From: an uncultured Collinsella sp.
GTDB taxonomy: Bacteria > Actinomycetota > Coriobacteriia > Coriobacteriales > Coriobacteriaceae
NCBI GenBank assembly: GCA_959020715.1
Contig: CAUESV010000016.1
Location: 1 to 45,834 of the forward strand
Length of the DNA: 45,834 bases
Reading direction: 5' to 3'
The notes beneath the pieces were generated by a model. That model was not told the origin of the DNA. It did no database searches and saw only the letters and a program-made list of their open reading frames with translations. Positions 32,561 to 41,798 of this stretch are shown in pieces; position 1 is the stretch's first letter; each line of letters opens with the position of its first letter. Both the position numbers and the translations under genes were made by a program.

Positions 32561-33320
32561 TCGCACCCTTCTTATCGCTGGTAACTGGAAGATGAACAAC
32601 GACGTCGCCGAGGCCGCCAAGCTCGCCGACGAGCTGGCTCAGGCTCTGCCCGAGGTTCCGGCTGGCGTCGAGGTGCTCGTCTGCCCTCCGACCATCGACA
32701 TCACCACGGTTCATGACCGTATTCAGGCTGCCCCCATCGCCCTCGGTGCACAGAACGTGTACTGGGAGGCCAAGGGTGCCTTCACCGGTGAGTCCTCTTG
32801 CGACATGCTCAAGTCTGCTGGCTGCACCTACTGCATCATCGGCCACTCCGAGCGTCGCGACTACTTCCACGAGACCGACGAGGATCAGAACAAGAAGGCC
32901 AAGGCTCTCGTTGCCGCCGGTCTTGTTCCTGTCTTCTGCTGCGGCGAGTCCCTCGAGGTCCGCGAGGCTGGCACCTATGTCGAGCACGTCGTGAACCAGG
33001 TCAAGGCTGGCCTTGCTGGTCTTGAGATCACCTGCCCCAAGCAGGTCGTCGTCGCCTACGAGCCCATCTGGGCCATCGGCACCGGCAAGACCGCTACCGC
33101 CGAGGACGCTCAGGAGGTCTGCGGCGCTATCCGTGAGACCCTCAAGGAGATGTTTGGCGAGGAGCTCGCCGACGGCATTCGTGTCCTTTACGGTGGTTCC
33201 GCTAAGCCCGGCAACATTGCCGAGCTCGTCGCTAAGCCCGACGTTGACGGCGCCCTCGTGGGCGGCGCTTCGCTCAAGGCTGCCGACTTCGCCTCTATGG
33301 TCGTCAAGGCAGGCGAGTAG
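32553..33320 (+). CDS. tpiA: Triosephosphate isomerase
   Basis: A 255-residue TIM barrel that interconverts DHAP and glyceraldehyde-3-phosphate. Active-site residues: Lys13 in AGNWKMN, His98 in IIGHSERR, Glu170 in AYEPIWAIGTGKT, and the phosphate-binding LYGGSAKPGN near the end. It begins within the last codons of pgk with GGAGTGGAGG upstream and ends five bases before gpmI, giving a tight pgk-tpiA-gpmI unit. Confidence 0.98.
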   Translation: MPNRTLLIAGNWKMNNDVAEAAKLADELAQALPEVPAGVEVLVCPPTIDITTVHDRIQAAPIALGAQNVYWEAKGAFTGESSCDMLKSAGCTYCIIGHSERRDYFHETDEDQNKKAKALVAAGLVPVFCCGESLEVREAGTYVEHVVNQVKAGLAGLEITCPKQVVVAYEPIWAIGTGKTATAEDAQEVCGAIRETLKEMFGEELADGIRVLYGGSAKPGNIAELVAKPDVDGALVGGASLKAADFASMVVKAGE

Positions 33321-33325
33321 GACAT

Positions 33326-34879
33326 ATGGCACAGCGTCATCTTCCTGCACTCCTGATCATCATGGATGGTTGCGGCCTTGCTCCGGCCGATGGCGAGAAC
33401 GCCGTCGCCGCTGCTAAGACGCCCTTCCTTGATAGCCTGTACGCTCAGTACCCCCACACCACGCTCGGCGCTTCGGGCGAGGACGTGGGTCTTCCCGATG
33501 GCCAGATGGGCAACTCCGAGGTAGGTCACCTCAACATCGGTGCCGGCCGCATCGTGTTCCAGGAGCTTTCGCGCATCAACAATGCTATCAAGGACGGCTC
33601 CATCGCCAAGAACGAGGTCTTCGTCAAGGCTATGGACGACGTCAAGGCTGACGGCAAGACCCTTCACCTCATGGGTCTTATGAGCCCTGGCGGTGTTCAT
33701 TCTCACATGAACCACGTCGAGGCCCTGGTCAAGATGGCTGCCGAGCACGGTGTCAAGACCGTTCGCGTCCACGCCTTCATGGATGGCCGCGACGTTGACC
33801 CGCAGTCCGGTGCCGTCTACATGAGCGAGTTCTGCGCCTTCCTGGCTAAGATCTCCGAGGAGACCGGTTGCGACGCTCGCGTTGCCACCGTCTCGGGCCG
33901 TTATTGGGCCATGGACCGCGATAATCGTTGGGAGCGCATCCAGCGCGCCTACGACGTCATGGTCAACGCGTCCGATGCTGATACCGACCCCGTTGCCGGT
34001 ATCAAGGCCTACTACGAGAAGGATCCGCGCGGCGACGAGTTCGTCGAGCCCTTCGCTGCCCACAACGAGGGCATCCACGAGGGCGACGCGGCCATCTTCT
34101 TCAACTTCCGTCCCGACCGCGCTCGTCAGATGACCCGCGTGTTCACGGACAAGGAGTTCGACGGCTTTGAGCGCGAGCAGATTAAGCTTTCGCACTTTGT
34201 GACGATGACCGAGTACGATCCGACGTTTGACGTTGAGGTCGCCTTCCCCAAGACGTTCCCCGAGAACGTCCTGGCCGACGTTATCGCCGCCAATGGCCTG
34301 AAGCAGCTGCATACCGCCGAGACCGAGAAGTACGCCCACGTGACGTTCTTCCTCAACGGCGGCATCGAGGAGCCCAAGGAGGGCGAGGAGCGCGTGCTCG
34401 TCGCTTCCCCCAAGGTTGCTACCTACGATCTGCAGCCTGAGATGAGCGCTCCCGAGGTTACCGAGAAGCTCGTCGCCGCCATCAACGAGGATCGCGCTGA
34501 TTTCTACATCGTGAACTTCGCGAACTGCGACATGGTTGGTCACACCGGTGTCTTCGACGCCGCCGTTAAGGCCGTCGAGGCTGTTGACGATGCCCTGTCC
34601 AAGGTTGTCCCGGCGATTCTCGCCAAGGGTGGCTTTGCGCTGATTACCGCCGACCACGGCAACGCCGATCACATGTTTGACGTTGCTTCCGACGGTTCCA
34701 AGCATCCGTTCACGGCTCACACCACCAACCGTGTGCCGTTCATCATCGTTGATGAGAAGGCGCAGCTCACCGGTATCGAGGACGGCCGTCTTTCCGATAT
34801 CGCTCCGACCATGCTCACCATGGCTGGTATTGAGCCTTCCGCCGAGATGACGGGTCGCGTGCTCGCCACCGAGGCCTAA
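33326..34879 (+). CDS. gpmI: Cofactor-independent phosphoglycerate mutase
   Basis: A 517-residue alkaline-phosphatase-superfamily enzyme, manganese dependent, converting 3- to 2-phosphoglycerate. Metal and catalytic residues: Asp14 in IIMDGCGLA, phospho-Ser64 in GQMGNSEVGHLNIGAGR, FMDGRDVDP, SGRYWAMDRDNRWER, FNFRPDRARQ, FANCDMVGHTG and ADHGNADHM. Start at ATG 33326, GAGTAGG upstream. Placement of gpmI between tpiA and secG closes the glycolytic cluster; enolase is not in the window. A strong terminator follows. Confidence 0.97.
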   Translation: MAQRHLPALLIIMDGCGLAPADGENAVAAAKTPFLDSLYAQYPHTTLGASGEDVGLPDGQMGNSEVGHLNIGAGRIVFQELSRINNAIKDGSIAKNEVFVKAMDDVKADGKTLHLMGLMSPGGVHSHMNHVEALVKMAAEHGVKTVRVHAFMDGRDVDPQSGAVYMSEFCAFLAKISEETGCDARVATVSGRYWAMDRDNRWERIQRAYDVMVNASDADTDPVAGIKAYYEKDPRGDEFVEPFAAHNEGIHEGDAAIFFNFRPDRARQMTRVFTDKEFDGFEREQIKLSHFVTMTEYDPTFDVEVAFPKTFPENVLADVIAANGLKQLHTAETEKYAHVTFFLNGGIEEPKEGEERVLVASPKVATYDLQPEMSAPEVTEKLVAAINEDRADFYIVNFANCDMVGHTGVFDAAVKAVEAVDDALSKVVPAILAKGGFALITADHGNADHMFDVASDGSKHPFTAHTTNRVPFIIVDEKAQLTGIEDGRLSDIAPTMLTMAGIEPSAEMTGRVLATEA

Positions 34880-34903
34880 AGAAAACAACTAACGTTTTCT
34901 TGT

Positions 34904-34938
34904 AAGGGGGTTGTCCACGTTCGGGCAACCCCCTTTTT
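34904..34938 (+). terminator. Terminator after gpmI
   Basis: Stem AAGGGGGTTG (34904-34913) with CAACCCCCTT (34926-34935) and a T5 tail, a canonical intrinsic terminator. A second short inverted repeat (GAAAAC...GTTTTC, 34881-34898) lies just before it. Confidence 0.9.
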
Positions 34939-35042
34939 GGTATTTCTGCCATTTCCGCTCCGTCCTTGAGTGGCAGGTAGGGGAGAGCGGGGGATTGTGG
35001 TACAGTACTGGAGTTTGAACTGTTCTATTAAGGAGCTTATCT

Positions 35043-35297
35043 ATGGGTCCGTTCCAGATTCTTCTGTTTGTCGTTTGGGCTGTCTCTGCCGTGGCGCTGA
35101 CGATTCTCGTCCTGATGCATTCCGGTAAGGGCACTGGCGTTTCGGATATGATCGCTAGCTCGCTGTATAACTCCAGCTCTGCCACGGGCGTCATGGAGCA
35201 GAACCTCGATCGCCTGACGGTAATTATGGCCGTTGTTTTTGCCGTGTGCGTCGTCCTGTGCATGTTCTTCTTCCCGCAGGGCATCGTCGGCTACTAA
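35043..35297 (+). CDS. secG: SecG subunit of the Sec translocon
   Basis: An 84-residue membrane protein, partner of SecY/SecE. Two hydrophobic segments (residues 5-24 and about 58-78) flank the conserved cytoplasmic turn MHSGKGTGVSDMIASSLYNSSSATGVMEQNLDRLT, where the GKG...G and NLDR/NLTR segments are the family marks. RBS AAGGAG with a 7-base gap. It stands after tpi/gpm as in actinobacteria and has its own terminator, so it is probably a separate unit. Confidence 0.93.
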   Translation: MGPFQILLFVVWAVSAVALTILVLMHSGKGTGVSDMIASSLYNSSSATGVMEQNLDRLTVIMAVVFAVCVVLCMFFFPQGIVGY

Positions 35298-35321
35298 GCA
35301 TCGGCGTATATACGTTTGAAA

Positions 35322-35349
35322 AGGGTCTCGCATGTGCGGGGCCCTTTTT
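35322..35349 (+). terminator. Terminator after secG
   Basis: A 10-bp stem (35322-35331 with 35336-35345, two G-T pairs), ATGT loop and TTTT tail. Confidence 0.85.
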
Positions 35350-35462
35350 GTTTACAGACTTGTAACAGAGCCAGAATATCACCACATACTTCGCCCAACT
35401 AAAGAAATTCTCGACCGTTAACCGGAATTAGCCCCAAATCGTGCATAAAATGCGCTACTGTA

Positions 35463-35516
35463 TTGCAAAACGTTGCTCCGTTGTGCATAACCAGCCATAG
35501 CAACGGACGGCGTTTT
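35463..35516 (+). promoter_or_regulatory. Candidate oppA promoter and imperfect inverted repeat
   Basis: TTGCAA (35463-35468) and CATAAC (35486-35491) form -35/-10 boxes 17 bp apart. An imperfect inverted repeat, AAAACG...TCCGTTG (35467-35483) with CAACGGA...CGTTTT (35501-35516), spans the promoter and start of transcription. An operator or leader hairpin is possible. The rest of the 293-bp gap (35298-35590) shows no gene. Confidence 0.4.
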
Positions 35517-35590
35517 GATGGTTCGGATCGGATTGCCTCGACATGTGTCCGACTGAACATTTCTTTGTCCTATCTCATAAGGAGGATGGC

Positions 35591-37267
35591 ATGGCTGATT
35601 CTATGTTCCACCAGCCCGTTATGGGTCGTCGCGCCTTTGTTGGCGGCACCCTCGCTGCGAGCTCCATGGCTTTTCTTGCCGCATGCGGCAAGAAGGGCGG
35701 CGACACTTCCGGTTCTGAGTCCGGTTCGACGCTGAACTTCTACATCAACAACCCGGTCTGCATCGACCCCTACAATGTCCAGGAGGACCAGGGCACTCAG
35801 GTCGAGTACCAGCTCTTTGACGCTCTGACCTCTTATGACGCCGAGAAGGGCGAGATCGTCCCGCTGGCTTGCGAGTCCTTTGAGTCCAACGACGACGCCA
35901 CCGAGTTTACCTTCAAGATCAAGAAGGCCAAGTTCCACAACGGTGACGACGTTACCTCCAAGTCCTTCAAGCTCGGTTGGGAGCGTCTGGTCAACACCAA
36001 GTCGGCCATCGCTACCGAGTACGGCCCTTCCGAGGTCTCCTATCACCTTTCCATGGTCGAGGGCTATGACGACCTGCTTGCCGGTAACGCTACCGAGCTC
36101 AGCGGTGTTACTTGCCCCGACGATGAGACCCTCGTCGTCAAGCTGTCTTCCGCTTACGCCGACTTCCCCTTCGTCGCCTCTCACCCGGCTCTGGCCCCGG
36201 TTCCCGAGTGCGCCGAGTCCGATGTCAAGAGCTTCTACCTTGCACCGGTCGGTAACGGCCCGTTCATGATGGACGGCAAGTGGGAGGATGGTCAGGAGAT
36301 CAACCTCAAGAAGTTCGACGATTACTATGGCGACAAGGCCAAGATCGATGGCATCCACTTCCAGGTCATCAAGGACATGGAGACCGCTTACAAGGAGTTC
36401 CAGGCCGGTAACCTCGATGTCTGCGACGTTCCCGTTGCTCAGATTGACGCCGCCAAGAAGGATCGCGGCGTGTCCAAGGACGGCTACACCATGGGTGACG
36501 GCGAGCGCATGCTGCTCGGCGCCGAGCCTTCCACCTACTACCTGACCTGCAACAACACGGCCGAGCCGTTCAACAACGCCGACCTGCGCAGGGGTATCTC
36601 CCTGGCCATCAACCGTGAGGCCATCTGCAAGACCATCTTCAAGGGTACCCGTACCCCCGCCGACGGTATTGTTCCTCCGGGCATCGATGGTTACAAGGAG
36701 GGCGCATGGGAGTTCTGCGCCTACGACGTCGACAAGGCTAACGAGTACCTCGACAAGGTTGCTCCCGCTGGCGCTAACGGCGATCGTGGCATTAGCGTGA
36801 CCCTTTCCTACAACCAGGACGGTGGCCACAAGGAGATCATGGAGTCCATCATCGGCGACCTCGCCAAGGTTGGCGTTACCGCTGTCTCCGATACCCCCGA
36901 GTGGTCTGCCCTGCTCGAGCAGTATCAGAACTTTAACTATCAGTTCGGTCGTCTGGGCTGGATTGCCGACTACCCGATCATGGACAACTTCCTGTATCCG
37001 CTGTTCCACTCCGACTCCCTTGGTGGCGACAACCGCTCTGGTTACAGCAACCCCGAGTTCGACGCCAAGGTCGACGAGGCCCGTACCACGGTTGACGACG
37101 AAGAGCGCGTCGCTAAGATGCAGGAGGCCGACGCAATGGTCGCTGCCGACTGCCCGGTCATCCCGGTGATGTTCTACACGCACACCATCGTCGGCTCCGA
37201 TCGCATCAAGCACCTCTATGTCGATCCGCAGAAGCACGCCGAGCTGGGTACCGCTGAGCTCGCCTAA
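35591..37267 (+). CDS. oppA: Family-5 solute-binding lipoprotein of a peptide importer
   Basis: A 558-residue SBP_bac_5 lipoprotein, extracellular and membrane tethered. Twin-arginine-like leader GRRAFVGG (12-19), hydrophobic core, lipobox LAAC with Cys32, then a Gly/Ser linker. In the body: FTFKIKKAKFHNGDDVTSKSFKLGWERL and LRRGISLAINREAICKTIF, with GRLGWIADYPIMDNFLYPLF, the OppA-type block seen in binders of oligopeptides. The immediate downstream permease and ATPase genes make it the receptor of that importer; the peptide class is not predictable. Start at ATG 35591 with AAGGAGG. Codons are strongly C-ending. A hairpin at 37365 separates it from the permease genes. Confidence 0.9.
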   Translation: MADSMFHQPVMGRRAFVGGTLAASSMAFLAACGKKGGDTSGSESGSTLNFYINNPVCIDPYNVQEDQGTQVEYQLFDALTSYDAEKGEIVPLACESFESNDDATEFTFKIKKAKFHNGDDVTSKSFKLGWERLVNTKSAIATEYGPSEVSYHLSMVEGYDDLLAGNATELSGVTCPDDETLVVKLSSAYADFPFVASHPALAPVPECAESDVKSFYLAPVGNGPFMMDGKWEDGQEINLKKFDDYYGDKAKIDGIHFQVIKDMETAYKEFQAGNLDVCDVPVAQIDAAKKDRGVSKDGYTMGDGERMLLGAEPSTYYLTCNNTAEPFNNADLRRGISLAINREAICKTIFKGTRTPADGIVPPGIDGYKEGAWEFCAYDVDKANEYLDKVAPAGANGDRGISVTLSYNQDGGHKEIMESIIGDLAKVGVTAVSDTPEWSALLEQYQNFNYQFGRLGWIADYPIMDNFLYPLFHSDSLGGDNRSGYSNPEFDAKVDEARTTVDDEERVAKMQEADAMVAADCPVIPVMFYTHTIVGSDRIKHLYVDPQKHAELGTAELA

Positions 37268-37364
37268 GAGTTTGCAGCTTCCGTGAGGGTCAAGTATTTA
37301 CGTAGACCTCATGGGAAACATACAGTTCTCCCTAACCTGGGGTAAACTGGCTGATGGTAATTTT

Positions 37365-37392
37365 GGGATGCCGGTCTGGCGATCGGCATCCC
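37365..37392 (+). terminator. Intercistronic hairpin after oppA
   Basis: A 9-bp stem (GGGATGCCG 37365-37373 with 37384-37392) with 10-nt loop, preceded and followed by T-rich stretches (TTTT and ATTT). Same placement as the hairpin after the first solute-binding-protein gene. Confidence 0.6.
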
Positions 37393-37423
37393 ATTTAGGT
37401 TAATCCCTAGATAGGGGAGTGGT

Positions 37424-38461
37424 ATGGGTAAGTACATCGTTAAACGTGTGCTTCAGTTCATCCCGGTATTTTTGGGCGTTACGCTGATTCTGTTCGCCCT
37501 CCAGAATATCGTGCCGGGAGATCCGATCAAGCTGATCGGTGGAGACAAGGCTCTGTCCCCCGAGGTGGAGCTTCAGCTTCGCGTCCGCTATCACCTGGTC
37601 CAGTCGGACGAGGACGGCAACGCGATCCTTGACGAGAACGGCGACCCCGTTCAAACGTCGCTCGTGGACCGTTATTTGTATTACATGAACGGCCTCCTTC
37701 ATGGCGATCTGGGCAATTCGTATCAGCGCAAGCTGCCGGTTACGGAAATCTTTGCCCAGAAGTATCCGTATACGGTCAAACTTGCCGCGTGCGCCATCGT
37801 GCTCGAGGCAATCATGGGTATCGGTGCGGGTATCATTTCGGCGGTAAAGCGTTATTCCTTCTGGGATATTTTGGTAACGCTCACCACGTCGATCCTCGTT
37901 GCGGTCCCGGCCTTCTGGCTCGGTATGTTGCTGCAGCTGTTCTTTGGCGTCATCCTCAAGGACGCCACGGGTGGTGCATTCTCCATGCCGATCTCGGGTG
38001 CCGGCGGTTCCAGCTCTCAGTATCAGGATTGGATGCACTATGTGCTTCCGACCATTACGCTGGCTTCGGTTTCGACCGCTTATGCCGCCCGCATTATGCG
38101 CTCGCAGCTGCTTGACGTCATGAACCAGGATTATATCCGTACGGCAAAGGCCAAGGGTCTCTCCAATCGCGCGATCATTGTCAAGCATGCGCTTAAGAAT
38201 GCACTCATCCCCGTCGTTACCTATATTGGTGTCGACTTTGGCGGCATGCTTTCGGGCGCTATCCTGACCGAGACGGTCTTTAACTGGCCCGGTATCGGTT
38301 ATGAGGTCTATCGCGCCATTAGCATGCGTGACTGGCCCATCGTTATGGGCGGCGTTACGCTCATCGTCGTCGTCGTCATGGTGATCAACCTGCTCGTCGA
38401 CATTAGCTATGCATTCCTCGACCCGCGCATCCGCCTTGGCGGTCCGTCGGATAAGGCCTAA
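37424..38461 (+). CDS. oppB: ABC transporter permease, OppB type
   Basis: A 345-residue permease. The N-terminal span KYIVKRVLQFIPVFLGVTLILFALQNIVPGDP is typical. The following external loop is longer than usual: a hydrophilic insertion of about 20 residues (around QSDEDGNAILDENGDPV) sits before the LLHGDLGNSYQ block. Five more membrane segments and the EAA loop DVMNQDYIRTAKAKGLSNRAIIVKHALKN follow. RBS AGGGGAG before ATG 37424. Confidence 0.93.
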   Translation: MGKYIVKRVLQFIPVFLGVTLILFALQNIVPGDPIKLIGGDKALSPEVELQLRVRYHLVQSDEDGNAILDENGDPVQTSLVDRYLYYMNGLLHGDLGNSYQRKLPVTEIFAQKYPYTVKLAACAIVLEAIMGIGAGIISAVKRYSFWDILVTLTTSILVAVPAFWLGMLLQLFFGVILKDATGGAFSMPISGAGGSSSQYQDWMHYVLPTITLASVSTAYAARIMRSQLLDVMNQDYIRTAKAKGLSNRAIIVKHALKNALIPVVTYIGVDFGGMLSGAILTETVFNWPGIGYEVYRAISMRDWPIVMGGVTLIVVVVMVINLLVDISYAFLDPRIRLGGPSDKA

Positions 38462-38475
38462 GGGAGGTACGTCTC

Positions 38476-39411
38476 ATGCAGGAAACTGATTCTCAGTCTC
38501 AGGAGCAGGCTACCGCCACCAAGGCCGCATCTGCTCCCGCCAAGTCCCGCACGCTGTGGGGCGACGCTTTTAAGCGTCTTCGTAAGAACAAGCTCGCCGT
38601 TATCGGTGTCTGCTGGATCATCATCGTCGTTTTGGTTGCGCTGACTGCCGATCTGTGGGCTAAGCCCTGGCTCGGTTCGCCGACGGCTTCTGACTCGACC
38701 ACCATGGCCCAGACGTCGCTGCTGGCTCCGTGTGCCGAGCACCCGTTTGGCACCGACGCCCTTGGTCGTGACATTCTCGTTCGTGTAATCTACGGTGCAC
38801 GTGTTTCGCTTTCCGTCGGTATTATGGCCACCGCGATCTCCACGGTGATTGGTCTGGTCATGGGTGCTCTGGCCGGTTTCTACGGCGGCATCTGGGATAC
38901 GATCATCATGCGCTGTGCGGATATCTTCCTGGCGTTCCCGTACGTGCTTTTTGTTGTCGCCATGATCGCCGTTATCGGCCGTGGTCTTCAGAACGTCTTT
39001 TTTGCCATCGGCATTCTCGGCTGGCCTTCGATTGCGCGCGTCTTCCGTTCTGCAATCTTGACGGTCAAGGAAAATGACTATGTTGACGCTGCGCGCGCGA
39101 TGGGTGCATCTGATGCTCGTATCGTCGTGCGTCACATCTTCCCGAACTCCGTCGCCTCCATCGTGGTCTACGCAACCATGAACATTGGTGGCGCCATTCT
39201 GACCGAGTCCGCTCTGTCCTTCCTCGGCATGGGCGTTATTCCGCCTACGCCTTCGTGGGGCTCCATGATTCAGGACGGTCAGCAGTATCTTCTGACTGCT
39301 CCCTGGATGATGATCATGCCCGGTCTGGCAATTCTCTCGACGGTGCTCGCCTTCACCCTGCTGGGTGACGGTCTGCGCGACGCTCTCGACGTCAAGATGA
39401 AGGACGCATAA
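38476..39411 (+). CDS. oppC: ABC transporter permease, OppC type
   Basis: A 311-residue permease with a Gln/Ala-rich cytoplasmic N-terminus, LWGDAFKRLRKNKLAVIGVCWIIIVVLVAL (first span), HPFGTDALGRDILVRVIYGARVSLSVG, and the EAA loop ENDYVDAARAMGASDARIVVRHIFPN. It would form the permease heterodimer with the upstream OppB. RBS AGGGAGG before ATG 38476. Two bases separate its stop from the OppD start. Confidence 0.93.
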   Translation: MQETDSQSQEQATATKAASAPAKSRTLWGDAFKRLRKNKLAVIGVCWIIIVVLVALTADLWAKPWLGSPTASDSTTMAQTSLLAPCAEHPFGTDALGRDILVRVIYGARVSLSVGIMATAISTVIGLVMGALAGFYGGIWDTIIMRCADIFLAFPYVLFVVAMIAVIGRGLQNVFFAIGILGWPSIARVFRSAILTVKENDYVDAARAMGASDARIVVRHIFPNSVASIVVYATMNIGGAILTESALSFLGMGVIPPTPSWGSMIQDGQQYLLTAPWMMIMPGLAILSTVLAFTLLGDGLRDALDVKMKDA

Positions 39412-39413
39412 GG

Positions 39414-40505
39414 ATGAAGAAGAACAAGAACTATGTGGACCTGAAGGACCAGCCGGTTCCCGAGGGCCAGCATCTGCTCGAGGTCGATGACCTTAAGATG
39501 TATTTCCACACCGAGGATGGCGTCGTTCGCGCTGTCGACGGTGTCTCCTACACGCTCGATCGCGGCGAGACGCTGGGCGTCGTCGGTGAGTCCGGCTCCG
39601 GTAAGTCCGTGACCGCTATGACCATCATGGGCCTCATCTCGATGCCTCCGGGAAAGATCGAGGGCGGCGACGTTCGCTATCGCGGTCGTTCTATCCTCGA
39701 GATGACCGAGGAAGAGATGCAGCACATTCGCGGTAACGATATCGCGATGATCTTCCAGGATCCTATGACCTCTTTGAACCCGGTCTATAAGATCGGCAAG
39801 CAGGTGGGCGAGGGCCTTCGTCTGCACCGTGGCTACTCCAAGCAGGAGGCGCTCAAGCGCGCCACCGAGCTTTTGGACCTCGTGGGTATCCCCGAGCCCG
39901 AGAAACGCGTCAATGAGTATCCGCACCAGTTCTCGGGCGGTATGCGTCAGCGCGTCATGATTGCTATGGCTCTTGCCTGCGATCCCGATATTCTGATTGC
40001 CGACGAGCCCACGACTGCCCTGGACGTTACCATTCAGGCTCAGATTATTGAGCTTATGCAGGAGATGCAGGAGAAGAACGGCAACGCCATCATCATGATT
40101 ACCCATGACTTGGGCGTCGTCGCCGATATGGCCGATAAGATCATGGTTATGTACGCCGGCCGTCCTGTCGAATTCGGTACTGCTGAGGAAATCTTCTACG
40201 AGAGCCGCCACCCCTACACCTGGGGCCTTATCCGCTCCATCCCGGAGCAGGCCATCGAAGAGAAGAAGCCGCTTACGCCGATTCACGGCAACCCGCCTTC
40301 GCTCATGAACTTGCCTGAGGGCTGCGTCTTCTCTCCTCGTTGCCCCTATGCGACGGACAAGTGCCGCAAGCAGCGCCCCGAGCGCGTTGTTACCGAGTCT
40401 GGTCATTACTCTGCGTGCCACTACTCCGGTGACCCCGAGTTCCTCAAGAACGCTCCTGAGACGTCCCGTACGCGCAAGGATTCCAAGAAGGGAGGCGAGG
40501 CGTAA
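39414..40505 (+). CDS. oppD: ABC transporter ATP-binding protein, OppD type
   Basis: A 363-residue ATPase: Walker A GESGSGKSV, Q-loop IFQDPMTSLNPV, signature FSGGMRQRVMIAMAL, Walker B ILIADEPTTALD, H-loop ITHDLG. The C-terminus is the oligopeptide-transporter extension with cysteines (GCVFSPRCPYATDKC...HYSACHY), a known ligand set in this family. The stop overlaps the OppF start by one base (TAATG), implying coupling. Confidence 0.94.
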   Translation: MKKNKNYVDLKDQPVPEGQHLLEVDDLKMYFHTEDGVVRAVDGVSYTLDRGETLGVVGESGSGKSVTAMTIMGLISMPPGKIEGGDVRYRGRSILEMTEEEMQHIRGNDIAMIFQDPMTSLNPVYKIGKQVGEGLRLHRGYSKQEALKRATELLDLVGIPEPEKRVNEYPHQFSGGMRQRVMIAMALACDPDILIADEPTTALDVTIQAQIIELMQEMQEKNGNAIIMITHDLGVVADMADKIMVMYAGRPVEFGTAEEIFYESRHPYTWGLIRSIPEQAIEEKKPLTPIHGNPPSLMNLPEGCVFSPRCPYATDKCRKQRPERVVTESGHYSACHYSGDPEFLKNAPETSRTRKDSKKGGEA

Positions 40506-41533
40506 TGGCAGATACCAACGAGCGTACTCCGCTGCTGAAGGTCGAGCACCTCTCTAAGGAGTTTCCCGCTGAGTCCGGCATGTTCGCCAAGCGCTTCTCC
40601 AAGCGTGTCGTCTCTGCTGTGAATGACATTTCGTTCGAGATTTATCCGGGCGAGACCTTTGGCCTGGTCGGCGAGTCTGGTTGCGGTAAGTCCACCACGG
40701 GCCGCACCATCATGCGTCTGACCAAGCCGACTGCCGGTAAGGTGTTCTTCCAGGGCAAAGATGTTGCCGAGATGAGCAAGCATGAGATCAAGGACATGCG
40801 TCGTGAGATGCAGTTTATCTTCCAGGATCCTTATGCTTCGCTCAATCCTCGTATGACCATCGGCGAGATCGTCTCCGAGCCCATGACCATTCATGGTGTG
40901 GGTACCAAGGAAGAGCGCATTGAGCGTGTCCGCGAGCTTCTCGACGTTGTCGGACTGAACCCCGAGCACATTAACCGCTATCCTCATGAGTTTTCCGGCG
41001 GCCAGCGTCAGCGTGTCGGCATTGCCCGTGCATTTGCGCTTAAGCCCAAGCTGATTATCTGCGACGAGCCGGTTTCCGCTCTGGATGTGTCCATTCAGGC
41101 CCAGGTTCTGAACCTGCTGAAGGAGCTCCAGGACAAGTTCGGTACGGCTTATCTCTTCATTGCTCATGACCTCTCTGTCGTACAGCATATTTCCGACCGT
41201 GTTGCCGTTATGTACCTGGGCAAGATGGTTGAGGTTTCGGACTGGAAGACGCTCTACAGTGAGCCGCACCACCCGTACACGCAGTCGCTGCTGTCTGCCG
41301 TGCCGGTGCCCGATCCGGATATCCAGAAGACCCGCAAGCGCATCATCCTCGCTGGCGATCCGCCGTCGCCGCTGGATCCGCCGACCGGCTGCCGTTTCCA
41401 CACGCGCTGCCCGATCGCTCAGGGCATCTGCTCCGAGAAGCTGCCCGAGTTTAAGGAAGTTGCCCCGGGCCACTGCTGCGCCTGCCACTTCGCCGAGCCG
41501 TTCCCGATCAAGGAATCGCACATCGACCTGTAG
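40505..41533 (+). CDS. oppF: ABC transporter ATP-binding protein, OppF type
   Basis: A 342-residue ATPase, partner of OppD. Walker A GESGCGKST, Q-loop IFQDPYASLNPRM, signature FSGGQRQRVGIARAF, Walker B IICDEPVSALDVS, H-loop IAHDLS, and the C-terminal Cys block GCRFHTRCPIAQGIC...HCCACHFAEP. It is the last gene of the operon; the palindromic element at 41550 follows directly. Confidence 0.94.
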   Translation: MADTNERTPLLKVEHLSKEFPAESGMFAKRFSKRVVSAVNDISFEIYPGETFGLVGESGCGKSTTGRTIMRLTKPTAGKVFFQGKDVAEMSKHEIKDMRREMQFIFQDPYASLNPRMTIGEIVSEPMTIHGVGTKEERIERVRELLDVVGLNPEHINRYPHEFSGGQRQRVGIARAFALKPKLIICDEPVSALDVSIQAQVLNLLKELQDKFGTAYLFIAHDLSVVQHISDRVAVMYLGKMVEVSDWKTLYSEPHHPYTQSLLSAVPVPDPDIQKTRKRIILAGDPPSPLDPPTGCRFHTRCPIAQGICSEKLPEFKEVAPGHCCACHFAEPFPIKESHIDL

Positions 41534-41549
41534 TCGGTTGTTTTCGTCC

Positions 41550-41676
41550 GGGCCCGCCCTGGTGTTACTTTTCAGAACGTCCTCGGACATGCAAGTAACC
41601 CCCGCTGCGCACTTCGTGCGGCGGGGGTTACTTGCGTCCTGCGGAATGTTCTGAAAAGTAACACCAGGGCGGGCCC
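41550..41676 (-). repeat. Palindromic element A with conserved 12x12 internal loop
   Basis: Outer stem perfect over 29 bp (41550-41578 with 41648-41676), a symmetric 12x12 unpaired section (41579-41590 and 41636-41647), inner stem perfect over 15 bp (41591-41605 with 41621-41635) and a 15-nt apical region (41606-41620) that can fold a small GAA-capped hairpin. On the minus strand the two loop strands read ATTCCGCAGGAC and ATGTCCGAGGAC, nearly identical to those of element B; the stems are unrelated. Minus strand is assigned by this orientation. Confidence 0.88.
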
Positions 41677-41743
41677 TGCGGTAACTCGGCAGGGGGGGAG
41701 TGCGATTCCTTGATCGCTCACTTAATCTAATAGGAAATTGAGC

Positions 41744-41769
41744 GAGGCCGGAGCTTTAGCTCCGGCCTC
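41744..41769. terminator. Hairpin, possible terminator of the opp operon
   Basis: A perfect 11-bp stem (GAGGCCGGAGC 41744-41754 with 41759-41769) and TTTA loop, followed by CTTATATA, a weak T tail. Stable enough to stop transcription from opp. Confidence 0.7.
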
Positions 41770-41779
41770 CTTATATAAG

Positions 41780-41798
41780 GGCTCGGCTTTGCCGAGCC
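41780..41798. terminator. Second hairpin downstream of the opp operon
   Basis: A perfect 8-bp stem (GGCTCGGC 41780-41787 with 41791-41798) closed by a 3-nt TTT loop, without a clear T tail. It lies 10 bases after the preceding hairpin. Confidence 0.5.
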
